Source: Rubneribacter badeniensis
Lineage (GTDB): Bacteria; Actinomycetota; Coriobacteriia; Coriobacteriales; Eggerthellaceae
Reading direction: 5' to 3'
Length of the DNA stretch: 64,000 bases
Assembly: GCF_002899695.1 (NCBI RefSeq)
Contig: NZ_PPEL01000005.1
Coordinates: 17,117 to 81,116 of the forward strand
Of this stretch, positions 8,318 to 15,899 are shown in pieces. The notes beneath the pieces are model-generated. The model searched no databases. It had not been told where the DNA came from and saw nothing but the letters and a program-made list of their open reading frames with translations. Every line of letters starts with the position of its first letter. The first letter of the stretch is position 1. Made by a program: the position numbers and the translations under genes.

Positions 8318-8770
8318 ATGATCGAGCTCGTCGCTTTCGAACCCCGCCTTCGCGACGCCCTGTTCGCGTTCCTGTCGCGCTGCCTGCCCGAATCGGGCCG
8401 CTCGTTCGACCCGGCGGGTCGCCACGCGCACCTCGAGCACATCGAGGACGGATTCGACGCCTTTTGGTGCCTCGTCGAGGACGGCGAGGACGTGGTGGGC
8501 TGCGTGGGTCTGCGCGAGCTCGAACCAGGCGCGAGCGAGCTCAAGACGCTGTTTCTGTACGAGCGCTTGCAGGGCCAAGGATGGGGTCGCCGCCTCGCTG
8601 AGCGCGCCATAGCCCGCGCCCGCCTTCGCGGCGACGTCGCCGTGCGCCTCGACACGACGTCTGCGAGTCGAGGCGCCATCGCGCTCTACCGTCGGCTGGG
8701 CTTTCGCGACATCGACCGCTACAACGACAATCCGGCGGCCGACGTCTTCATGCAGCTCGACCTTTCCTGA
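8318..8770 (+). CDS. GNAT-family N-acetyltransferase
   Basis: The 150-residue protein has the GNAT fold. Acetyl-CoA-binding motif A is KTLFLYERLQGQGWGRRLAE and the C-terminal segment is SRGAIALYRRLGFRDIDRY, typical of small-molecule or protein acetyltransferases. Substrate unknown. A GGAAGGGG site precedes the ATG. It follows the histidine kinase closely and is likely co-transcribed; a strong promoter for rpsO begins just after it. Confidence 0.85.
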   Translation: MIELVAFEPRLRDALFAFLSRCLPESGRSFDPAGRHAHLEHIEDGFDAFWCLVEDGEDVVGCVGLRELEPGASELKTLFLYERLQGQGWGRRLAERAIARARLRGDVAVRLDTTSASRGAIALYRRLGFRDIDRYNDNPAADVFMQLDLS

Positions 8771-8822
8771 GGCTCTCCAACCTGCCGCTTTGTGCGGAAG
8801 CTGTGGGCGGCGCCGAGCGCGC

Positions 8823-8851
8823 TTGCCGGGCGTGCGGCTTGCCGGTACAAT
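8823..8851 (+). promoter_or_regulatory. rpsO promoter
   Basis: -35 TTGCCG (8823-8828), 17-bp spacer, -10 TACAAT (8846-8851). Transcription from here would give a leader of about 128 nt before rpsO. Confidence 0.75.
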
Positions 8852-8985
8852 AGGTAGGCTGCGAAAACGCAGGCACTTCCCGCTTGGTCCGCATGCGTCC
8901 ACCGCATGCCTCCCAGAGGGAAGCGCGCACGCAACGCGCCTTGTGCGCGACGATGCGGCGAAAGCCGCGAGAAAGGTGGAAGAAC

Positions 8986-9273
8986 ATGCCCAGCAAGCTC
9001 AGCATCACGAAGGAGCGCACGGCAGAGCTCATCAAGGAGTACGGCAAGGGCGAGGCCGATTCCGGCAGCCCGGAGGTGCAGGTGGCCATCCTCACCGAGC
9101 GCATCCGCAACCTCACCGAGCACCTCAAGGTGCACAAGAAGGACAACCACACCCGCCGAGGCCTCATGATGCTCCTCGGCAAGCGCCGCGGCCTCTTGAA
9201 GTACATCAAGAACCGCGACATCGAGGAGTACCGCGCTCTCATCAAGAAGCTCGGCATCCGCGACACCATCTAG
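8986..9273 (+). CDS. rpsO: 30S ribosomal protein S15
   Basis: Primary 16S rRNA-binding protein of the small-subunit platform. The 95-residue product is slightly longer than the usual 89 and contains the conserved [16 protein letters not shown] and [14 protein letters not shown] segments. The frame is open upstream, but ATG 8986 with AAAGGTGG just before it gives the family N-terminus. It is followed by pnp, the classical rpsO-pnp arrangement. The roughly 128-nt leader leaves room for S15 autoregulation. Confidence 0.97.
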   Translation: MPSKLSITKERTAELIKEYGKGEADSGSPEVQVAILTERIRNLTEHLKVHKKDNHTRRGLMMLLGKRRGLLKYIKNRDIEEYRALIKKLGIRDTI

Positions 9274-9280
9274 CTGCGTA

Positions 9281-9306
9281 CGAGAGCCCGCCTTGGCGGG
9301 CTCTCG
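9281..9306 (+). terminator. Hairpin after rpsO
   Basis: 12-bp perfect inverted repeat (arms 9281-9292 and 9295-9306), 8 bp after the rpsO stop. A second GC hairpin follows (9311-9329). There is no T-tract, so partial termination or 3'-end stabilisation between rpsO and pnp is more likely than full termination. Confidence 0.5.
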
Positions 9307-9337
9307 CATAGGCGCCCCTGCGGGGGCGCGCGCGACG

Positions 9338-9373
9338 CGGTCGGAGGCGCAAGGGCGCCTTCGCTCGCGACCG
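9338..9373 (+). promoter_or_regulatory. Nested hairpin in the rpsO-pnp intercistronic region
   Basis: Outer arms CGGTC (9338-9342) and GACCG (9369-9373) enclose an inner GGCGC...GCGCC stem. In Escherichia coli a long stem before pnp is cut by RNase III and mediates PNPase autoregulation; a similar role here is inferred from position only. Confidence 0.35.
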
Positions 9374-9448
9374 GCGGCACGGGGCCGCCGCGTCAAAGAA
9401 GCTTGGCCGCACTAGGGCGTCCAAGGCAGAAGAGAAAGAAAGAGCAGT

Positions 9449-11680
9449 ATGGAAAAAATCGTCGAATCCTTCGAGCTGTACGGCAAGCAGTACCGCCTGG
9501 AGACGGGCGAGCTGGCCAAGCAGGCCACCGGGGCCGTGCTCGTCACCCAGGGCGACACGACCGTGCTCGTCACGGCCGTGATCTCGAAGGAGGAGAAGGA
9601 CTACGACTTCTTCCCCCTCACGGTGGACTTCATCGAGAAGATGTACGCCGTGGGTCGCATCCCCGGCGGCTACCTCAAGCGCGAGGCGCGCCCCTCCGAC
9701 AAGGGCACGCTGACGGCCCGCATGGTGGACCGTCCCATCCGCCCCGGCTTCGTGGACGGCTTCAAGCGCGAGGTGCACATCGTGTGCACGACGCTCGTCG
9801 TCGACAGCGTCAACCCGCCCGACACCATCTGCGTGGGCGGCGCGTCCGCGGCCCTCATGCTGGGAGCGGCGCCCTTCGACGGTCCGGCCGCCTGCGTGCG
9901 CATCGGTCGCGACGTCGAGACAGGCGAGTTCATCGTGAATCCGACGTTCGAGGAGTCCGAGCGCTCCGACCTCGAGCTCACCATCGCCGGCACGGCCGAT
10001 TACATCTCCATGGTGGAGGCCGGTGCCGACGAGATCTCCGAGGAGGACATGCTGGCCGCCATGACGTTCGGCCAGGAGGCCATCAGGGCGTTCTGCGAGG
10101 CCCAGCAGCGCTTCCTCGACCGCTGCGCCATCGAGCCGGTCGAGTGGCCGGTGCATGCGGCCGATCCCTCGATCGCCGAGCGCGTGGCGCCCCATCTGGA
10201 CGAGATGGGCGCGGCCCTGCGCGACGCCGACAAGCTCTCGCGCATGGCCAAGGTGGAGGCGCTCAAGGCCCGCGTCAAGGAGGAGTGCTTCACCGACGAG
10301 GAGCGCGACGCCTGGAAGGCCGACATCGCCGCCGAGCTCAAGAAGCTCGAGAAGAAGGCCATGCGCGCCATGGTCATCGAGACGGGCGAGCGCGCCGACG
10401 GCCGCGCGTCCGACGAGATCCGGCCTTTGCACATCGTGCCGGGCTACCTGCCCCGCGTCCACGGCTCGGGCCTGTTCCAGCGCGGCCAGACGCAGGTGAT
10501 GAGCGTGTGCACGCTCGGCATGCTGAACGAATGGCAGCGCCTCGACACGATCGACCCCGCCGAGGGCAAGCGCTACATGCACCAGTACAACTTCCCGCCG
10601 TACTGCACGGGCGAGACCGGCCGCATGGGCGCGCCGAAGCGCCGCGAGATCGGCCATGGCGCGCTTGCCGAGCGCGCGCTTCTGCCGGTTCTGCCGGGCG
10701 AGGACGAGTTTCCCTACGCCATCCGCGTGGTGAGCGAGGTGCTCGAGTCCAACGGCTCGTCGTCCATGGCCTCCACCTGCGGCTCGACGCTCGCCCTCAT
10801 GGACGCCGGCGTGCCCATCAAGGCGCCCGTGTCCGGCATCGCCATGGGCCTCATCAAGGAGGGCGACGACGTGGTCATCCTCTCCGACATCCAGGGCATC
10901 GAGGACTTCCTTGGCGACATGGACTTCAAGGTGTGCGGCACCGAGAAGGGCATCACCGCCCTGCAGATGGATAACAAGGCCCGCGGCCTGTCCGTCGACA
11001 TCCTCGCCCGCGCCCTTGCGCAGGCCAAGGAGGGGCGCGCCCACATTCTTTCTGCCATGCTCGACACCATCGCCGAGCCGCGCGCGGAGCTGTCCCAGTT
11101 CGCGCCGCGCATCGAGACGATCCACATCCCCGTGGACAAGATCCGCGACGTCATCGGCAGCGGCGGCAAGGTGGTCCGCGGCATCCAGGACGAGACGGGG
11201 GCGCAGATCGACATCCAAGAGGACGGCACGATCCACATCGCGGCCATCGAGGGCCCGGCCGGCGAGGCCGCCAAGGCCATGATCCTCGGCATCGTGAAGG
11301 AGCCCGAGGTGGGCGAGGAGTACGAAGGCGAGGTCGTCGGCATCAAGGACTTCGGCGCGTTCGTGAAGCTCACCGCCGCCAAGGACGGTCTGCTCCACAT
11401 CTCGCGCGTGGCCAACGGCCGCGTCGGCAAGGTGGAGGACGTGCTCAGCCTGGGCGACGTCGTGAAGGTGAAGGTGCTCGAGGTGGATCCGAACACGGGC
11501 AAGATCTCGCTCGATCGCCTCGACAAGCCCGACGCGCCCGAGGGCTCGGTGCCCTCCCGCGAGCGCTCCGACCGCCCGCAGCGCGAGGGCCGTTCCGACC
11601 GGGACAACCGTCCGGGCCGCAGCGGCCGCGAGGGCCGCGGTGTGGGCGGGCGCACGCCGCGCCGTCGTCACGAGGGCTAG
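9449..11680 (+). CDS. pnp: Polynucleotide phosphorylase
   Basis: 3'-5' phosphorolytic exoribonuclease of mRNA turnover. The 743-residue product has two RNase PH domains separated by a helical domain (about 245-320), with the active-site region QTQVMSVCTLG in the second core. A KH domain follows (DVIGSGGKVVRGIQDETGAQIDI) and then an S1 domain (YEGEVVGIKDFGAFVKL). The last 50 residues are an Arg/Asp/Gly/Pro-rich tail beyond S1. The ribosome site is only GAAAGAG-like. It lies downstream of rpsO and ends at a strong hairpin. Confidence 0.97.
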   Translation: MEKIVESFELYGKQYRLETGELAKQATGAVLVTQGDTTVLVTAVISKEEKDYDFFPLTVDFIEKMYAVGRIPGGYLKREARPSDKGTLTARMVDRPIRPGFVDGFKREVHIVCTTLVVDSVNPPDTICVGGASAALMLGAAPFDGPAACVRIGRDVETGEFIVNPTFEESERSDLELTIAGTADYISMVEAGADEISEEDMLAAMTFGQEAIRAFCEAQQRFLDRCAIEPVEWPVHAADPSIAERVAPHLDEMGAALRDADKLSRMAKVEALKARVKEECFTDEERDAWKADIAAELKKLEKKAMRAMVIETGERADGRASDEIRPLHIVPGYLPRVHGSGLFQRGQTQVMSVCTLGMLNEWQRLDTIDPAEGKRYMHQYNFPPYCTGETGRMGAPKRREIGHGALAERALLPVLPGEDEFPYAIRVVSEVLESNGSSSMASTCGSTLALMDAGVPIKAPVSGIAMGLIKEGDDVVILSDIQGIEDFLGDMDFKVCGTEKGITALQMDNKARGLSVDILARALAQAKEGRAHILSAMLDTIAEPRAELSQFAPRIETIHIPVDKIRDVIGSGGKVVRGIQDETGAQIDIQEDGTIHIAAIEGPAGEAAKAMILGIVKEPEVGEEYEGEVVGIKDFGAFVKLTAAKDGLLHISRVANGRVGKVEDVLSLGDVVKVKVLEVDPNTGKISLDRLDKPDAPEGSVPSRERSDRPQREGRSDRDNRPGRSGREGRGVGGRTPRRRHEG

Positions 11681-11690
11681 GGACGCAACA

Positions 11691-11719
11691 GAGGGGCCGC
11701 GCGAGCGGCCCCTCGCTTT
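11691..11719 (+). terminator. pnp terminator
   Basis: 10-bp GC-rich stem (11691-11700 and 11705-11714) with a GCGA tetraloop, followed by GCTTT, 10 bp after the pnp stop. Confidence 0.7.
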
Positions 11720-11736
11720 GAAGGCATGGCAGGAAC

Positions 11737-11840
11737 GGGGTGTGACAGGGGGACGGGGATAATGTCACATTCCCGCGGTCGCCTGGACATCGTTAGCTCT
11801 CCAAGAATGTGACATTATCCCCGTCCCCCTGTCACACCCC
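11737..11840. repeat. Perfect 36-bp inverted repeat with 32-bp spacer
   Basis: Left arm 11737-11772 and right arm 11805-11840 are exact reverse complements over 36 bp. The arms carry the motif GTGTGACAGGGGGACGGGG followed by ATAATGTCACATTC. The element lies just after the pnp terminator and before dapB and encodes no protein. Its perfection and non-operonic position suggest a repetitive palindromic element (REP/MITE-like) rather than a simple terminator. Confidence 0.95.
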
Positions 11841-11950
11841 TGTCGCGTTCGCCCCCGCCGCCTTCTCTGCCACGCCGAGGCAACGTTTTGCGGGCAGAGG
11901 CGGCGGGGCGTGGTAGGATGATGGGGAAGCGAATCGAAAGGCGGGACATC

Positions 11951-12769
11951 ATGATCAAAGTAGCGGTGGCCGGATGCGCGGGGCGCATGGGGTCGGCGAC
12001 GGTCCGCGCGGTCTGCGCGGCCGACGACATGGAGCTTGCGTGCGGGATCGACCCCCACGTCGGCGCGGAGGTGGATTTCCCCGTGTTCGCGAGCGTGGCG
12101 GAAGCGCTCGACGGCGCGGCGTTCGACGTGCTCGTGGACTTCACGCAGCCGAAGGCGGTGGAGGGCAACCTGCGCGCCGCGCTGCCGGCGGGCGTTGACT
12201 GCGTCGTGGGCACGACGGGCCTCGCACGCGAGGTTCTTGAGGAGCTGGCCGCGCTCGCTTTGACGGGGACGTGTTTGTTCTACGCGCCGAACTTCACGAC
12301 GGGGGCGGTGCTCATGATGGAGTTCGCCAAGGCTGCCGCGCCGTACTTCCCTGAAGCCGAGGTCATCGAGTTCCATCACTGCAACAAGAAGGACGCGCCT
12401 TCGGGTACCGCCGTGCGCACGGCGCAGATCGTCGCCGAGGCGCGCGGCGGCCGCGCAAGCGAGGCTCCCGGCAAAAAGACCGAGATCGCGGGCTGCGAAG
12501 GCGCGCGCGGGGCGCTCGTGGACGGCGTGCCCGTGCATTCGGTGCGCTCGATGGGCTACGTGGCCAGCCAGGAGGTGGTGTTCGGCTCCTTCGGGCAGAC
12601 GCTCTCCATTCGCCACGACAGCTGGGACCGCGCCTCCTACATGCCGGGCGTCCTTCTGGGCATCCGCAGCGTGGGCGGGCGCTCGGGCCTGATTGTAGGT
12701 TTGGAGAACTTCATGGCGCCCTCGGACGCGCCGTGCCATAATGATGGTGCGAGTACGACTGTTCGATGA
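11951..12769 (+). CDS. dapB: 4-hydroxy-tetrahydrodipicolinate reductase
   Basis: NAD(P)H-dependent reductase of the diaminopimelate/lysine pathway, acting on the product of DapA. The 272-residue protein begins IKVAVAGCAGRMGS, the dinucleotide-binding loop. It contains the catalytic signature EFHHCNKKDAPSGTA with the proton-donor histidine pair and lysine. ATG 11951 was chosen because it gives the family N-terminus; ATG 11921 is in frame but adds ten unusual residues. It is followed 40 bp later by dapA, with a small GC hairpin (12771-12789) between them. Confidence 0.94.
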   Translation: MIKVAVAGCAGRMGSATVRAVCAADDMELACGIDPHVGAEVDFPVFASVAEALDGAAFDVLVDFTQPKAVEGNLRAALPAGVDCVVGTTGLAREVLEELAALALTGTCLFYAPNFTTGAVLMMEFAKAAAPYFPEAEVIEFHHCNKKDAPSGTAVRTAQIVAEARGGRASEAPGKKTEIAGCEGARGALVDGVPVHSVRSMGYVASQEVVFGSFGQTLSIRHDSWDRASYMPGVLLGIRSVGGRSGLIVGLENFMAPSDAPCHNDGASTTVR

Positions 12770-12809
12770 GGCGCGGGACCGGCCCGCGCACGGAAGCTGA
12801 GGAGGACGC

Positions 12810-13709
12810 ATGTCGCAAGAGCCTCGATTCGGCCGCATGATCCCGGCCATGGTCACTCCGTTCGACGAGGATCGCGAGCTCGACCTGGACAAGGCGCAGG
12901 CGCTCGCCACGCGCCTCGTGGACGGCGGCAGCGATTCCCTCATCGTCAACGGCACGACGGGGGAGAGCCCGACGGTGTTCTACCCGCAGAAGATGGATCT
13001 GTTCCGCGCCGTCGTGGAGGCCGTTGGCGAGCGTGTGCCCGTGATCGCCAACGTGGGCGACAACTGCACGGCCGACACGGTGAGCTTCGCGCGCGAGGTG
13101 GCCGAGCTTGGCGTCGACGGCTTCATGTGCGTGGTGCCCTACTACAACAAGCCTCCGCAAGAGGGTATCTACCAGCACTTCCGCACCATCGCGAACGCGG
13201 TGGAGCTGCCCGTCATCCTGTACAACATCCCTGGCCGCTGCGTGGTGAACATGGAGGCCGAAACCACCCTGCGCCTTGCGCGCGAGTGCGGCAACGTCGT
13301 GGCCGTCAAGGAGGCGTCGGGCAGGATGGAGCAGGTGGAGGCCATCGTCGCGGGCGCTCCGGAGGGCTTCTCCGTCTATTCCGGCGACGATGCCGCCACG
13401 TTCGACATCATGAAACGGGGCGGTGCCGGGGTCGTCTCGACCATCGGCAACGTGGCGCCCGCGCGCATGAAGGAGATCGTCGATCTGTGTGCGGCCGGAG
13501 ACTGGCAAGCCGCCGAGGCGGCCAACGAGCGTCTCATGCCGCTTATGAAGGGCCTGTTCGAGACGGCGAACCCCATCCTCGTCAAAGAGGCCCTCAAGCT
13601 GGCGGGCTTCCCCGTGGGCGGGGTGCGTCTGCCGCTCGTCGACGCCACGCCCGAGCAGTCCGCGCGCCTCGCGGGCATCATGCGCGAGGTCGGCGTGCTC
13701 GAAGCTTAA
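12810..13709 (+). CDS. dapA: 4-hydroxy-tetrahydrodipicolinate synthase
   Basis: Class I aldolase condensing pyruvate with aspartate semialdehyde, the first committed step to diaminopimelate. The 299-residue TIM barrel has NGTTGESPT near residue 45, the active-site tyrosine in VVPYYNKPPQEG and the Schiff-base lysine in VVAVKEASG. A strong GAGGAGG site precedes the ATG. It forms an operon with dapB; both serve wall crosslinking and lysine synthesis. Confidence 0.96.
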   Translation: MSQEPRFGRMIPAMVTPFDEDRELDLDKAQALATRLVDGGSDSLIVNGTTGESPTVFYPQKMDLFRAVVEAVGERVPVIANVGDNCTADTVSFAREVAELGVDGFMCVVPYYNKPPQEGIYQHFRTIANAVELPVILYNIPGRCVVNMEAETTLRLARECGNVVAVKEASGRMEQVEAIVAGAPEGFSVYSGDDAATFDIMKRGGAGVVSTIGNVAPARMKEIVDLCAAGDWQAAEAANERLMPLMKGLFETANPILVKEALKLAGFPVGGVRLPLVDATPEQSARLAGIMREVGVLEA

Positions 13710-13718
13710 GAAAAGGGC

Positions 13719-13745
13719 GGGCGCGGCGGGTCTGCCGCCGCGCCC
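13719..13745 (+). terminator. dapA terminator hairpin
   Basis: 11-bp all-GC perfect stem (13719-13729 and 13735-13745) with a 5-nt loop, 9 bp after the dapA stop; no T-tract. Confidence 0.55.
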
Positions 13746-13828
13746 GTGAAATCGGAAGAGGGCGCCGTGCAACGGCGCTATGCGATAACCGCGCGATGCG
13801 GGCGCGCCGTAGGCGGAAGGCTTGCGGC

Positions 13829-13869
13829 GCATCGACGCGGGCCGGACACACCCCGGTCCGCGTCGATGC
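13829..13869 (+). promoter_or_regulatory. Long hairpin in the RNase J leader
   Basis: 17-bp stem with a single G-U pair (arms 13829-13845 and 13853-13869) and a 7-nt loop, ending 32 nt before the rnj start codon. Its size and position make it a candidate regulatory or self-processing structure in the rnj 5' UTR. Confidence 0.55.
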
Positions 13870-13901
13870 ATGCCCGCGTCGCGCCTGACGGAAGGTTTTA
13901 T

Positions 13902-15800
13902 ATGGAAGAGAAGAAACCGCGCGCTCCGCGCGGCACCGGAGGCGCACGCCAGAACGGCCGCGCGTCCCGCAAGAGCGACGGAAGCGCCGCCGGCGAGGGT
14001 AGCGTCAAGAAGACGCGCTCGTACAAGCATGTGCAGCTCGAACACGAGCGGCCCCAGCTCACAAAAGCAGGCTCTCAGGGGCAGGGCGGGCGCCGGCGCC
14101 AGGACGGCCAGAGGCGGCGCAGCTTCGCGTCGCCGAAGAAGGACCCGAACGCCACGCTCAAGATCATCCCTCTCGGCGGCCTCGACGCCATCGGCAAGAA
14201 CATGACGGCCTTTGAGTGCAAAGGGGACATGGTCCTCGACGACGCGGGGCTCATGTTCCCCGACGACAACCATCCGGGCGTCGACCTCATCCTGCCCGAC
14301 TACACCTACGTGCTCGAGAACGCCGACAAGCTGCGCGGCATCATCATCACGCACGGCCACGAGGACCATACCGGGTCCTTGCCCTACCTTGTGAAGGACC
14401 TCGACCGCAGCGTGCCCATCTACGGCACGAAGATGACGCTCGGGCTCATCGAGGGCAAGTTCGCCGAGCATCGGATCAAAAACGCCAAGCTCGTGGAGAT
14501 CAAGCCCGGCGACCAGGTGAAGCTCGGCTGCATCACCGCCGAGTTCTTCGCCGTGAACCACTCCATTCCCGGTTCGGTGGGCGTGTTCTTCCAAAGCCCC
14601 GCCGGCAACGTCTTGCACACGGGCGACTTCAAGCTCGACCAGACGCCCATCGACGGCGTGACCACCGACTTCGGCGCGTTGTCCAAGTTCAGCCAGATGG
14701 GCGTGGACCTCATGATGAGCGACTCCACCAACGCCCAGAACCCCAACTTCACGCCGAGCGAGGCCGAGGTGGGAAAAGAGCTGGCGAAGATCATCGCCCA
14801 GGCCAAGGGCCGCGTCATCATCGCCTCGTTCGCAAGCCACATCCACCGCATGCAGCAGATCTGCGACGCGGCGGTCGCAAGCGGCCGCAAGGTGGTGGTG
14901 ACGGGGCGCTCGATGATCCAGAACACCGACATCGCCCGGCGCCTCGGCTACCTCGACATCAGCGACGCCGACCTCATCGACGCCTACGAGCTCAAAGGCG
15001 TCCCTCCCGAGCAAGTGGTCATCATGTGCACGGGCAGCCAAGGCGAGCCGCTCTCGGCGCTGGCGCGCATCGCCAACGGCGAGCATCGCACCATCTCCAT
15101 GGAGGAGGGCGACACGGTCATCATATCGGCTACGCCCGTCCCGGGCAACGAGAAGGCCGTCACGCGCGTCATCAACGGTTTGGCCAAGATCGGCGCGGAC
15201 GTCTACGACAAAAGCCGCGCGCGCGTGCACGTCTCCGGCCACGCCGGCGCCGAGGAGCTGAAGCTCGTGCTGTCCATCGTGCAGCCCAAGGCCTTCATGC
15301 CGGTGCACGGCGAGGCCACGCACCTGCGCGCCCACGCGCGCTTGGCCGAGGCCACGGGCGTTCCGAGCGACAACGTGTTCATCTGCGAGAACGGGGAATC
15401 GCTCGAGCTGTCGTCGCACGGCGTGCGCCGCGGCGAGACGGTGCAGTCCGGCATCGTGTTCGTCGACGGGCTGTCGGTGGGCGACACCTCCCAGGACGTG
15501 CTCGACGAGCGCAGCGCGCTCGCGGCGCAGGGCTTCGCGGCCATCGCGGCCGCCGTGTCGTGCAAGAAGAAGGGGCTCGCGGGGGCGGTGCAGGTGGAGA
15601 TGCGCGGCATCACCGGAGGCGACGACGACTTCCTCGTGCGCGAGGCGCAGACCGCGGTGAGAAACGCCCTCGCGCGGCAGCTCGACAAGGGCGCTGGCGC
15701 GAAGGAGCTCAAGAAGGCCGGCAAAGACGCGCTTCTGTCGCTTCTGTGGGAACGCACGAAGACGCGCCCCATGGTCGTTGTGAACTTGCTCGAGGTTTAA
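13902..15800 (+). CDS. rnj: Ribonuclease J
   Basis: Metallo-beta-lactamase/beta-CASP ribonuclease with 5'-3' exo- and endonuclease activity in mRNA decay. ATG 13902 is preceded by GGAAGG; the frame is open upstream but lacks a good start. The 632-residue product has a basic, low-complexity N-terminal extension of about 85 residues before the catalytic core. The core contains metal motif THGHEDHTGS, the beta-CASP region, and PVHGEATHLRAHA near the C-terminus. The extension makes it longer than Bacillus RNase J1 (555). It lies upstream of ftsK. With pnp and rny, three major RNA decay enzymes are encoded in this window. Confidence 0.95.
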   Translation: MEEKKPRAPRGTGGARQNGRASRKSDGSAAGEGSVKKTRSYKHVQLEHERPQLTKAGSQGQGGRRRQDGQRRRSFASPKKDPNATLKIIPLGGLDAIGKNMTAFECKGDMVLDDAGLMFPDDNHPGVDLILPDYTYVLENADKLRGIIITHGHEDHTGSLPYLVKDLDRSVPIYGTKMTLGLIEGKFAEHRIKNAKLVEIKPGDQVKLGCITAEFFAVNHSIPGSVGVFFQSPAGNVLHTGDFKLDQTPIDGVTTDFGALSKFSQMGVDLMMSDSTNAQNPNFTPSEAEVGKELAKIIAQAKGRVIIASFASHIHRMQQICDAAVASGRKVVVTGRSMIQNTDIARRLGYLDISDADLIDAYELKGVPPEQVVIMCTGSQGEPLSALARIANGEHRTISMEEGDTVIISATPVPGNEKAVTRVINGLAKIGADVYDKSRARVHVSGHAGAEELKLVLSIVQPKAFMPVHGEATHLRAHARLAEATGVPSDNVFICENGESLELSSHGVRRGETVQSGIVFVDGLSVGDTSQDVLDERSALAAQGFAAIAAAVSCKKKGLAGAVQVEMRGITGGDDDFLVREAQTAVRNALARQLDKGAGAKELKKAGKDALLSLLWERTKTRPMVVVNLLEV

Positions 15801-15808
15801 GCTATAAT
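15778..15808 (+). promoter_or_regulatory. ftsK promoter candidate
   Basis: -35 TTGTGA (15778-15783), 19-bp spacer, perfect -10 TATAAT (15803-15808), overlapping the end of rnj. The -10 abuts a 15-bp hairpin, so the start of the transcript would fold. Confidence 0.5.
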
Positions 15809-15840
15809 GGCCGCATGCGCCTTTTGGCGCATGCGGCCAT
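15807..15840. terminator. Perfect 15-bp hairpin between rnj and ftsK
   Basis: Arms 15807-15821 and 15826-15840 with a TTTT loop, starting 7 bp after the rnj stop. It may terminate rnj transcripts on either strand, or shape the 5' end of the ftsK mRNA, since it begins within the -10 box. Confidence 0.55.
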
Positions 15841-15899
15841 CGTTCGGTCGAAACCCACTCGGAAACGCACAGCAAACGCAGCATGAAGGAGGGCAGGGC

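Noticed and set aside
9242..11671. Open frame of about 800 codons antisense to pnp
   Set aside because: Mirror of a GC-rich coding strand; the product is His/Ala/Arg/Leu-rich without motifs, and pnp is certain.
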